Below are positions 54,569 through 62,212 of a stretch of DNA of 64,000 nucleotides, one piece after another; within the stretch, counting starts at the first letter, position 1, and every line of letters begins with the position of its first letter. This DNA comes from Chitinophagaceae bacterium (GTDB lineage Bacteria; Bacteroidota; Bacteroidia; Chitinophagales; Chitinophagaceae). Both the position numbers and the translations under genes were made by a program. The DNA lies in NCBI GenBank assembly GCA_022843585.1, contig JALHNJ010000001.1, positions 1,302,001 through 1,366,000 of the forward strand, given 5' to 3'. The notes beneath the pieces were generated by a model. The model was not told where the DNA came from. It ran no database searches and saw only the letters and a program-made list of their open reading frames with translations.

Positions 54569-54973
54569 ATGTTTAATAACAAAAACAAAACCGACATGCA
54601 ACAACCAACCAACAACGGGGCCACACTTATTAGTGCAGGCACCACTCTCAAAGGCGACATTAGCAGCAGCAGCGATTTGCGAATTGATGGTACCGTAATC
54701 GGTAACATCAATAGTTCTGCTAAAATCATTATCGGAAGTAATGGTGTAGTAGAAGGGGATATTATTGGTGCCCAGGCCGACATCGTGGGCAAGGTTTCAG
54801 GCAATATCCGGGCAAAGGATTTACTGCAATTGAAAGGCGAGTCTGTGGTAACCGGCAACCTATACGCAGGTAAATTACAAATTGAGCCCTCTGCAACTTT
54901 CAACGGGCAGTGCCATATGGGAGCCAATATTGTGGAGATGAATAACAATGAACAGCAAGCTGCCGCCAGATAG
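54569..54973 (+). CDS. Bactofilin (polymer-forming cytoskeletal protein)
   Basis: Bactofilins form membrane-associated beta-helical filaments that guide cell shape and local wall synthesis. The 134-residue protein shows GATLISAGTTLKGDISSSSD and repeated short beta turns (LRIDGTVIGNINSSAKIIIG, SNGVVEGDIIGAQADIVG). The N-terminus has MFNNKNKTDM. It lies 11 nt after the membrane stub stop and overlaps the AtpZ-like gene by 26 nt, which couples their translation. Confidence 0.95.
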   Translation: MFNNKNKTDMQQPTNNGATLISAGTTLKGDISSSSDLRIDGTVIGNINSSAKIIIGSNGVVEGDIIGAQADIVGKVSGNIRAKDLLQLKGESVVTGNLYAGKLQIEPSATFNGQCHMGANIVEMNNNEQQAAAR

Positions 54974-55175
54974 TAATAAACGTTTTTTTTTACGCTATGC
55001 CGGCCTTGGTACACAATTATTAGTGGCCATTGGGCTGGCTGTTTTTGTTGGGTTAAAAACAGATAAATGGCTTGGTACATCTCCATTGCTGGCTTGTGTA
55101 TTACCTTTGCTCGTCCTGTCGGCCATTTTTTATAAATTATTCAGGGAAACCGGCAGGAAAAAGAACAATGAATAA
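54948..55175 (+). CDS. AtpZ/AtpI family protein
   Basis: This 75-residue membrane protein has two helices (YAGLGTQLLVAIGLAVFVGL, LLACVLPLLVLSAIFYKLF) joined by the family motif KTDKWLGTSP. AtpZ/AtpI proteins help assemble or regulate the F-type ATP synthase and usually sit ahead of atpB. The gene overlaps bactofilin by 26 nt and the next gene by 8 nt. Confidence 0.9.
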   Translation: MNSKLPPDSNKRFFLRYAGLGTQLLVAIGLAVFVGLKTDKWLGTSPLLACVLPLLVLSAIFYKLFRETGRKKNNE

Positions 55176-55569
55176 AATTTTATTGCAATCCATCACACCA
55201 TTACTGGGTGTTTTTATAGCTATTTCTTCGATCACTGCATTAAGTAAAAACTGGTTAGAAGGCAAAGGTGTTAACCTGAGTGTTTTGTTGGCTGGCAACT
55301 TGCTTCTTTTTTTAGTAAGTCTGGTTGCATTTTTAATTACACACAAAGCATTACGTTCTTCCAACCCGCAGGCTTTTGTAAGATCTATGTACGGAAGTTT
55401 TATGATCAAATTTTTTGTACTGGCTGTTGCGGCCTTCATTTACATTATGGTAATGAAGAAAAATGTAAACAAGCCTGCATTAATTGCCTGTGCTGCGTTG
55501 TATATAATTTACACAGGCATAGAAACAAGAGGTTTATTGAAATTGCTGAAGCAAAAAAAGAATGCCTAA
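55168..55569 (+). CDS. Membrane protein, possible ATP synthase subunit I-like
   Basis: This 133-residue protein with four predicted membrane helices (ITPLLGVFIAISSIT, SVLLAGNLLLFLVSLVAFLI, SFMIKFFVLAVAAFIYIMV, LIACAALYIIYTGIETRG) resembles the small protein that often sits between AtpZ and AtpB in Bacteroidota. ATG 55168 is used. It overlaps the AtpZ stop by 8 nt and the SprT-like start by 8 nt. The ATP synthase subunits themselves are not in the window, so the role is an inference. Confidence 0.8.
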   Translation: MNKILLQSITPLLGVFIAISSITALSKNWLEGKGVNLSVLLAGNLLLFLVSLVAFLITHKALRSSNPQAFVRSMYGSFMIKFFVLAVAAFIYIMVMKKNVNKPALIACAALYIIYTGIETRGLLKLLKQKKNA

Positions 55570-56191
55570 AAAAGAAGTTCCTGTAAATCAGTTGCAAGAT
55601 TATCTGCCACCCGGCACTGTGGATGCAGTGTTAAATTATCTCCACCAGTATAAGGTACATTTAACCATCGCAAAAGAACGAAAAAGTATTTTGGGTGATT
55701 ATCGTCATCGTACAATAAATACCAACCATCGTATAAGCGTAAATGGAAATCTAAATCATTTTGCTTTTTTAATTACTTTATTACATGAGTTGGCACATTT
55801 GCTTACGTTTGAAGAATATGGTAACAGAGTACAAGCACATGGTAAAGAATGGAAGTTGCTTTTTGGAAAACTATTGCAACAGTTTGTTTTAACAAAAGTG
55901 TTTCCTGAGGATATAGAAGAAGAACTATTACAATCGCTGAAAAATCCGGCGGCCAGTAGTTGTGCAGAAGATAGCTTGTTAAGAGTTTTGAGGAAATATG
56001 AGGCAGGTAAAAATAATCATGTACTGATTGAAGAAATTTTAGTCAATCATTTATTCCGCACAAAAGATGGAAGGGTTTTTATGAAAGGAGAGAAGCTGCG
56101 AAAACGTTTTAAATGCAAAGAAGTGCAGACAGGAAAGATGTATTTGTTTAGTCCTGTGTACGAAGTAGAAAGAATTAGTCAGGAGTTATGA
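55562..56191 (+). CDS. SprT-like zinc-dependent protein
   Basis: This 209-residue protein carries a SprT/Spartan-like metallo motif: HELAH at residues 75-79 followed by RVQAHGKEWKLLFG with the third ligand His. SprT-type proteins are cytosolic metalloproteases or protein-DNA crosslink repair enzymes in eukaryotes; bacterial SprT roles are unclear. It starts 8 nt inside the previous gene. The lower part carries a zinc-ribbon-like region lacking obvious Cys pairs (KRFKCKEVQTGKMY). Confidence 0.85.
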   Translation: MPKKEVPVNQLQDYLPPGTVDAVLNYLHQYKVHLTIAKERKSILGDYRHRTINTNHRISVNGNLNHFAFLITLLHELAHLLTFEEYGNRVQAHGKEWKLLFGKLLQQFVLTKVFPEDIEEELLQSLKNPAASSCAEDSLLRVLRKYEAGKNNHVLIEEILVNHLFRTKDGRVFMKGEKLRKRFKCKEVQTGKMYLFSPVYEVERISQEL

Positions 56192-56254
56192 GTCTTTAGT
56201 CGGGAGTGGGTTTCCTAAACTTTAGTTTTCTGACTTCAGATTCATGACTATCTA

Positions 56255-56740
56255 CTACAAACTCCTTAACATCCATAAGCTGCAACCTGTATGTCCGCTA
56301 TTGCCCATTGGTCCTTTTAAATATTCAAAACCAAATTTTTCATATACTTTCAATGCTTGTTGTAATTCCGGCATGCTTTCTAAATATACTTGCCTGTAGC
56401 TTGTTTGTTTGGCAAAGTCAAGGCTTTTCTCAATTAAGGTTCTGCCAAGACCGGTGCCTCTTGCATGTGGTAGTAAGTACATTTTTACTAATTCGCAAGT
56501 ATCATCCGGCAATCCTTCGGTAGGATAGATGCCGACACCGCCAACAATTTTTCCATCCAATTCTGCCACAAAATAACCAGCACCTTTTGTTTGAAATAAT
56601 TCATACAAGGCATCTGTTGTTGGGTCGTAATATACCGTGCCGGGATGATTAGCTCCGAATTCAGTCAAAGTGTCTTTTATGATTTTTGAGAGATAAGGAT
56701 TATCTGGTGGTTGTATGTTGCGGATGGTTATTTTACTCAT
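56255..56740 (-). CDS. GNAT family N-acetyltransferase
   Basis: This 161-residue acetyltransferase has the GNAT fold: TIRNIQPPDNPYLSKIIKDTL, VAELDGKIVGGVGIYPTE, CELVKMYLLPHARGTGLGRTLIEKSLDFA (acetyl-CoA loop RGTGLGRT) and VYEKFGFEYLKGP. The acceptor is not known. It is monocistronic, convergent with the SprT-like gene. Confidence 0.9.
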   Translation of the reverse strand: MSKITIRNIQPPDNPYLSKIIKDTLTEFGANHPGTVYYDPTTDALYELFQTKGAGYFVAELDGKIVGGVGIYPTEGLPDDTCELVKMYLLPHARGTGLGRTLIEKSLDFAKQTSYRQVYLESMPELQQALKVYEKFGFEYLKGPMGNSGHTGCSLWMLRSL

Positions 56741-56796
56741 AGTTATCTTTAAATCCTGTTTATAAATAGGATTTAAAGATAAGTTGATTTTGTTTT

Positions 56797-58260
56797 TTAA
56801 AACCTCGAATTAAAAGTCTCAATATCCCATCCATCACCTACTTCGCTTTTGGTGGCACAGAGAATTTTATCTCCATCGGTTCGAACGTTTACCAGGCCAT
56901 AAATCATACCGGTAACAACAAGACTGCTCCATAGTGCCCGGCGTTTTTTATCATTACCGCTACCAAATTCCATTACAATGTCTTTCGATGAAGGGGTTAA
57001 TTTTTTTTCTGAATCACCTTTGCCGATAAATAATCTGTCCGGATGCGAAATTTTATAACTGCGTGAAATTTCAGTAGAGTAAATCTTGGGTGTCACTACT
57101 TTGTCGTCTTTAATATTCTTAAAACCTGTTATAGCACTTGCGGCCACTACAGTTGGCCGGGGATGATTATGACCTTCATTATCTCCAGAAGAAATAATGG
57201 TTACACCTGCATTTATATGTGATAGAAATTCAAAGGAAGTGTCATCACTTCCGTGGTGACAAGCTTTGGTAATATCACTGGATAGCTCTTGTAAATTATT
57301 ATGCGTTTTGTAGTGATCAAGAATGTGTTGCTGGCTTTGTGCATTTAAGTCTCCGGTAAGTAAAACCCTTGTCTTTCCATAATCAAAGCGGAGCAACAAA
57401 CTATGCCCGTTGGTGTTTTGTGCATCACCGTTTTTAAATTTTCGGAGTACTGCTTTTGAGTTAAGTTTTTCTTCAATCGGGCCCAGCACTTTAATACTTA
57501 CTTTCCCATTAGCAGGTTCAAAGCCGGGAACATAGCCGTTACCGTTGCGAACATTACTTAGTCGTTCGCAGGTATTAGTAGCAGTAGTTACACATTCCAT
57601 AAATTGCTTCCATTGCCCTTGTAACTGGAAGCCGGTGTTATTTGGCTTGAGTAATTTTATTAGTTGAGCTTTTGTGTCAGGTATCAGTGTCCAAAATTCA
57701 TTATTGGCATCCGTAGGGCCGAGGCCACGTTTCCCATCTTTCTCCATCCAATTGACACCGGCATAATAGAATTCTTTTACTTCAATATTCATTATTTCTA
57801 ACTCCTTTACTTCTGCTTTGTTGAGGAGATCCCATAAGCCGCCATAATGATCTTCATCATTGTGCGAAGTCATCATGACATCGAGACTGATTTTGGTTTT
57901 GCCATAATCCCGGGCAAATTTCCAGTCAACAAAATCTGCTGCGTTTCGTTTGGTAAGTTGCTTGCTGCGGATGTAGCCGCCATCAATCATAATATGTTTG
58001 CGGTCGGGTGTAACGATTAATACACCATCGCCCTGGCCTACATCAATAAAATAATATTCTAATAACGCAATTGTATTTATTTCTGCTGTTTTTACATAAC
58101 CGGGTACGCCTCTTGCTTTTGCTTTTACGGTGGTTTTGTTGCCCAGCTCTTCTTGCAGAAATACAGAGTCACCCCAAATGAGTTCTATCTTTTTGGTAGT
58201 GCAACTTTTTTCTTTGTACAGTTTGATTTTATCTTTGGCGACATACATAGTGGTTGGCAT
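56797..58260 (-). CDS. SH3-like domain plus ComEC/Rec2-type metallo-beta-lactamase hydrolase
   Basis: This 487-residue soluble protein has an SH3-like N-terminal domain (about 5-62, IKLYKEKSCTTKKIELIWGD) and an MBL-fold hydrolase of the ComEC type: YYFIDVGQGDGVLIVTPDRKHIMIDGGY, TSHNDEDHYGGLWD (metal motif, SxH rather than the usual TH), VLLTGDLN, CHHGSDDTSFEF and ISSGDNEGHNHPRPTV. No ComEC membrane domain is present. The last about 90 residues are unassigned. Free-standing proteins of this type occur with accessory or defence genes; here only a degenerate sigma-like gene is upstream. Confidence 0.88.
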   Translation of the reverse strand: MPTTMYVAKDKIKLYKEKSCTTKKIELIWGDSVFLQEELGNKTTVKAKARGVPGYVKTAEINTIALLEYYFIDVGQGDGVLIVTPDRKHIMIDGGYIRSKQLTKRNAADFVDWKFARDYGKTKISLDVMMTSHNDEDHYGGLWDLLNKAEVKELEIMNIEVKEFYYAGVNWMEKDGKRGLGPTDANNEFWTLIPDTKAQLIKLLKPNNTGFQLQGQWKQFMECVTTATNTCERLSNVRNGNGYVPGFEPANGKVSIKVLGPIEEKLNSKAVLRKFKNGDAQNTNGHSLLLRFDYGKTRVLLTGDLNAQSQQHILDHYKTHNNLQELSSDITKACHHGSDDTSFEFLSHINAGVTIISSGDNEGHNHPRPTVVAASAITGFKNIKDDKVVTPKIYSTEISRSYKISHPDRLFIGKGDSEKKLTPSSKDIVMEFGSGNDKKRRALWSSLVVTGMIYGLVNVRTDGDKILCATKSEVGDGWDIETFNSRF

Positions 58261-58363
58261 GGTAGAAGGTTTAAATTGTTTAAATGCATGCTAACCAGAG
58301 TTGGAAGGGTATTTGGATTGGACTATGAAAGTTCTGAAATATTTGGGGGATAGGCAAAAATAG

Positions 58364-58819
58364 TTATTGGGGCATTTTACTGCTTAAATCCTGACTTTCA
58401 GAAAGCAATTTCATTTTTAGTTCGGTTTCATTTATCCCAATTGTTTTTGCTATTTTATGATGTGGCAATGTGGTAAACAACAATAGATTGATAAGAGGAA
58501 AAGTATGGCTTGCTGCTTTGAAGTTTAATGGAGTAATGCCTCTTTCGTTTAAGTAAGATGCAGAAAAAGTGTATGTATGGTGAAGCAAGAAAATCAGTAA
58601 TGATTTTTTAGTATGGATTAAAATTTCACTTTTTTGCAACTTGATAAAAGATTCAATCAAGATTTCCTTGGCTAGTTTTTCCTCTGATGTAATTTTTAAT
58701 ATGGCCCCGTATAGTATAGAAGAATATTTGTCATATAAATATTCCCAACCCAAAAGGTCTCCACTTTTTAACATAGAAACAATTGCCTGATCAGAATATT
58801 GATTTTGCAGGGAAATCAT
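58364..58819 (-). CDS. Degenerate ECF sigma-like protein
   Basis: This 151-residue protein begins like an ECF sigma region 2 (IVSMLKSGDLLGWEYLYDKYSSILYGAILKI, KEILIESFIKLQKSE) but lacks the usual charged core after it. The C-terminal HHKIAKTIGINETELKMKLL resembles a shortened region 4 helix-turn-helix. The middle carries hydrophobic residues (HTFPLINLLLFTTLP) not seen in true sigma factors. It may be a decayed or modified sigma factor. Confidence 0.6.
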   Translation of the reverse strand: MISLQNQYSDQAIVSMLKSGDLLGWEYLYDKYSSILYGAILKITSEEKLAKEILIESFIKLQKSEILIHTKKSLLIFLLHHTYTFSASYLNERGITPLNFKAASHTFPLINLLLFTTLPHHKIAKTIGINETELKMKLLSESQDLSSKMPQ

Positions 58820-58994
58820 AAAATTGCTTGCATTTGTATGACCCGTACTAGTAGAATTTCATGCCAACTTGATTTAGAGACTGCTACTATCATTATGGAT
58901 TTAATTGGGGAATCTTTTCCCTTTTTTAAGTAGCAGGGATATTTCTGGATTATTAAACGTTCATATAATGCTTGGCGATATTAATAAATGGTTC

Positions 58995-59025
58995 AACAAA
59001 AAATCCCGGCTCTTTAGCCGGGATT
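58995..59025 (-). terminator. Intrinsic terminator of sucC
   Basis: AATCCCGGC (59002-59010) pairs with GCCGGGATT (59017-59025), loop 6 nt; on the minus strand it ends in TTTTTTG. It follows the sucC stop by 26 nt. Confidence 0.87.
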
Positions 59026-59051
59026 CGAATTCAAACTTTAATTAGTTCTTA

Positions 59052-60263
59052 TTATGCTACTGCTTTCTTCACCAAATCAGCTGCTTCACTTAACAAAATT
59101 GCAGACTGCACTTTCAATCCACTTTCATCAATTAGTTTTTTTGCTTCTACAGCATTAGTTCCTTGTAAACGAACAATGATAGGGATATTGATGTTACCTA
59201 ATTTCTGATAAGCATCAATTACACCTTGTGCCACACGGTCGCAACGCACAATACCACCAAAAATGTTGATAAGGATTGCTTTTACAGCAGGGTCTTTTAA
59301 AATTATTTTGAAACCTGCTTCTACAGTTTGAGCATTAGCACTGCCACCTACGTCAAGAAAATTAGCAGGTTCGCCACCGCTTAATTTGATCATATCCATT
59401 GTAGCCATTGCGAGGCCAGCGCCGTTAACCATACAACCTACATTGCCATCCAATTTTACGAAGTTCAGGTTGTATTTACCGGCTTCTACTTCAGTTGGGT
59501 CTTCTTCAGTTACATCCCTTAGCGAAGCAAGATCTGCATGGCGCATCAATGAGTTTTCATCTAATCCCATTTTGCAATCCACCGCAATTATTTTATCGTC
59601 TGATGCTTTGAACAATGGATTTATTTCCAACATCGAACAATCTAATCCTACATATGCATTGTAGAGATTAGTAACGAATTTGGTGCAATTCTTAAATGCT
59701 TCGCCGCTTAAACCCAAATTAAAAGCAATCTTTCTTGCCTGGAAACCTTGTAGTCCACCTGAAGGATGAACCCATTCTTTAAATATTTTTTCCGGTGTAT
59801 CATGGGCTACATCTTCGATGTTCATTCCGCCTTCGGTGCTATACATGATCACATTCTGACCTTTGGTACGGTCTAATAATATAGAGAGGTAGAATTCTTT
59901 TCTTTCGGTTGGCCCATCATAATACATATCAGCTGCCACATAAATTTTGTTTACCACTTTACCAACTTCACCTGTTTGTATGGTAACCAAAGTGCCGCCT
60001 AAAATTTTGCTGGCAAACTCCTGTATATCTTCTAGCGACTTGGCAACTTTTACACCGTTGATGCCATTTTCTTTGATAGCACCTTTACCACGGCCACCCG
60101 CATGTATCTGTGCTTTTACTACGGCAAACTTGCTGCCGGTTTGTGTCTTGATCTGGCGGTAAGCATCTTCGGCTTCTTGTACAGTGGTACAGGCAAATCC
60201 TTCCTGCACGGGAACATTATATTTTTTTAATAATTCCTTGGCCTGGTATTCATGAAGATTCAT
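59052..60263 (-). CDS. sucC: Succinate-CoA ligase (ADP-forming) subunit beta
   Basis: SucC, with SucD, makes succinate and ATP from succinyl-CoA in the citric-acid cycle. The 403-residue protein has the ATP-grasp N-terminal part (MNLHEYQAKELLKKYNVP, AVVKAQIHAGGRGKG), the metal-binding LEINPLFKASDDKIIAVDCKMGLDEN, MVNGAGLAMATMD, and the C-terminal CoA-ligase part NFLDVGGSANAQTVEAGF and ILINIFGGIVRCD. sucD is not adjacent in this window. A terminator follows immediately. Confidence 0.97.
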   Translation of the reverse strand: MNLHEYQAKELLKKYNVPVQEGFACTTVQEAEDAYRQIKTQTGSKFAVVKAQIHAGGRGKGAIKENGINGVKVAKSLEDIQEFASKILGGTLVTIQTGEVGKVVNKIYVAADMYYDGPTERKEFYLSILLDRTKGQNVIMYSTEGGMNIEDVAHDTPEKIFKEWVHPSGGLQGFQARKIAFNLGLSGEAFKNCTKFVTNLYNAYVGLDCSMLEINPLFKASDDKIIAVDCKMGLDENSLMRHADLASLRDVTEEDPTEVEAGKYNLNFVKLDGNVGCMVNGAGLAMATMDMIKLSGGEPANFLDVGGSANAQTVEAGFKIILKDPAVKAILINIFGGIVRCDRVAQGVIDAYQKLGNINIPIIVRLQGTNAVEAKKLIDESGLKVQSAILLSEAADLVKKAVA

Positions 60264-60350
60264 TAGTAAAAATTTGCAGCGAAGATAAGAGATTTAGTCT
60301 TGAGTCGGGAGTCGTTAGCCGGAGTCAGTACTAATTTTTATCTTCCGGTA

Positions 60351-61151
60351 ATGAACCGATTAATATGCCTCTTTTTTATCATGTTGGCTTCCTGCCAGAC
60401 AGTTAAAAAAATGAGCTGGCCGGAAAGAAATTCATCTCTTACTGGTACTGAATTTTACAAACAGGCTGCTGCTATGAAATGGGCGGCAAGAGATTCATTT
60501 GCAGTAAAAGAAATACTGGCTGGTAATGTACCTGACTTTCTCAAAATATTTGAACCGGTTACTGTATCCGCAATAGATTCCTCATCTGGCAAAAGAGTTA
60601 CCGCTACTTATTATGTATCTCAGGATTATCTAAGCATTGGTAGCGATGAGGATTGGGCAAGAATAAACATTACACCGATGGCGGCTCAAAAGATAGCCGA
60701 CAACTTTGATTGTTTTTTGCCTACCCGTAAAATGGTGGATGACATTTATAAAGCAGCCACTATAAAATTAGAGCCCATGCCGATGTATGCTTTTCGGGAT
60801 AGTACACCTACTATGTGGCATCATCATTTAATAATTGAGGGGCAACGAAAAGGTAAGAAAGGATTGATAGCAGGAATAAAAAAAGATGTGGTTATCAGCG
60901 GCAAAATTCCTCGAGATAAAAGAGAAAACAAGGTTGCTATTTACGGTTGGCATAAACTGGATGGTCAACCTATTCAACCACTATACACCGGGCATATTAA
61001 CTGGTGGGTAGATTATAGCCAGGGTATACGGTTAGTGTATCGAAAAATAAAAGTAAATAATAAGTGGATGGATTATACCGATGTTTTGAAGGATGCGGCA
61101 TTGCAAAAGCTTTTATGTGATGAAGAGGTTTGTGATTTTTATCGGTATTGA
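60351..61151 (+). CDS. Hypothetical lipoprotein
   Basis: This protein of about 266 residues has a lipoprotein signal ending LASC (Cys at about residue 15), which fixes the start at 60351 within a longer open frame from 60300. The mature part has PTRKMVDDIYKAATIKLEPM, MWHHHLIIEGQRKGKKG, VAIYGWHKLDGQPIQPLYTGH and NWWVDYSQGIRLV, a pattern suggesting a compact enzyme-like domain with several His. I cannot name the family. It is preceded by an AGTCGGGAGTC intergenic string. Confidence 0.7.
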   Translation: MNRLICLFFIMLASCQTVKKMSWPERNSSLTGTEFYKQAAAMKWAARDSFAVKEILAGNVPDFLKIFEPVTVSAIDSSSGKRVTATYYVSQDYLSIGSDEDWARINITPMAAQKIADNFDCFLPTRKMVDDIYKAATIKLEPMPMYAFRDSTPTMWHHHLIIEGQRKGKKGLIAGIKKDVVISGKIPRDKRENKVAIYGWHKLDGQPIQPLYTGHINWWVDYSQGIRLVYRKIKVNNKWMDYTDVLKDAALQKLLCDEEVCDFYRY

Positions 61152-61170
61152 TGTTTTGCATGATGATGCA

Positions 61171-61211
61171 CAATGAACAGAACGATGAACGGAGCGTCGC
61201 AACCTCTGATG
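61171..61211. repeat. Dispersed intergenic repeat, partial copy C
   Basis: GAACAGAA...ATGAACGG...GCGTCGCAACC resembles the copies at 26762-26809 and 13126-13173 but diverges at its 3' part. Confidence 0.4.
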
Positions 61212-61275
61212 CCCAAAGAACAGAAACTTGGTAAAACAATTCACTCCATTGGCTTCCAGACGAAGGAATTTTGTG

Positions 61276-61283
61276 TACGTTTG
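61276..61283 (+). promoter_or_regulatory. Candidate -7 element for purine nucleoside phosphorylase
   Basis: TACGTTTG is an exact TAnnTTTG match 47 nt before the start codon. A TTG at 61249-61251 is 24 nt upstream, slightly long. Confidence 0.4.
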
Positions 61284-61330
61284 CAGCTTGTCCGTAATAC
61301 TAAAATAAAGACAGACTTCAACCCACTTTT

Positions 61331-62155
61331 ATGGCGAAAAAGGCATTGAAACAATTTAATGAAACAGTAAAGTTTCTGAAGAAACAATACAAAGAAACTC
61401 CCACGGTAGGAATTGTGCTGGGAAGCGGCCTCGGCAATTTTATTAATGAGATCGCTATTGAGAAAGAAGTGCCGTATGAAGATATTCCCAACTTTCCTGT
61501 GTCAACAGTAGAAGGACATAAAGGGAAATTAATTTTCGGTAAACTGAGTGGCAAAACAGTTGTGGCAATGGCTGGTAGGTTTCACTTTTATGAAGGCTAC
61601 TCGGCACAGGATGTTGTATTTCCGATACGGGTAATGAAACTGCTGGGGGTTGAGACATTGTTACTTTCTAACGCAGCAGGTGGTGTAAATACAGATTACA
61701 AAGTGGGTGATATAATGATCATTAAAGATCATATCAGCCAGTTTACTCCTAATCCTTTAATCGGAAAAAATATTGTAGAATTTGGTCCACGGTTTCCGGA
61801 TATGAGTGAGCCCTATAAAAGACATTTGATTCAAAAAGCAAAAGCAATTGCGTTGGTGCACAATTTTGATGTAAAAGAAGGGGTGTATCTGGCTGTAACA
61901 GGCCCAACTTTTGAAACAAGGGCTGAATATAAAATGATACATGTGCTGGGTGCTGATGTGGTGGGAATGAGTACTGTGCAGGAGTGTATTGTGGCAAGCC
62001 ATGCAGGTATGGAAGTATTTGCCATGAGTGTAGTTACGGATGTGGGCATCCGGGAAGAAGATAATATTATTACACATGAAGAAGTGCTGGAAGCGGCTAA
62101 ACTGGCGGAGCCAAAACTGGCTACTATTTTTAAAGAACTGGTTGCTGCCATTTAA
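61331..62155 (+). CDS. Purine-nucleoside phosphorylase (trimeric type)
   Basis: This cytosolic enzyme splits purine nucleosides with phosphate for salvage. The 274-residue protein has GIVLGSGLGNFINEI, the phosphate-binding VEGHKGKL, GRFHFYEGYSAQDV, LLLSNAAGGVNTDYKVGD, TGPTFETRAEYKM, GADVVGMSTVQECIVASHAGM and SVVTDVGI. Position 237 is Asp where the human enzyme has the base-recognising Asn (N243 in ITNKV). The length is standard. An intrinsic terminator follows. Confidence 0.95.
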   Translation: MAKKALKQFNETVKFLKKQYKETPTVGIVLGSGLGNFINEIAIEKEVPYEDIPNFPVSTVEGHKGKLIFGKLSGKTVVAMAGRFHFYEGYSAQDVVFPIRVMKLLGVETLLLSNAAGGVNTDYKVGDIMIIKDHISQFTPNPLIGKNIVEFGPRFPDMSEPYKRHLIQKAKAIALVHNFDVKEGVYLAVTGPTFETRAEYKMIHVLGADVVGMSTVQECIVASHAGMEVFAMSVVTDVGIREEDNIITHEEVLEAAKLAEPKLATIFKELVAAI

Positions 62156-62179
62156 TTAACAATATTGATACTGAATTAT

Positions 62180-62212
62180 ACCTTTGCTATGCTATTTTGC
62201 AAAGGTTTTTTT
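62180..62212 (+). terminator. Intrinsic terminator after the nucleoside phosphorylase
   Basis: ACCTTTGC (62180-62187) pairs with GCAAAGGT (62199-62206) around an 11-nt loop and is followed by a run of T. It overlaps the possible start of the next gene. Confidence 0.75.

Noticed and set aside
54547-55086. 179-codon open frame on the minus strand
   Set aside because: It mirrors bactofilin and AtpZ, whose repeated beta-helix codons keep the opposite strand open.
62179-62186. TACCTTTG as a porin promoter
   Set aside because: The sequence is the left arm of the phosphorylase terminator and there is no -33 box at the right distance.
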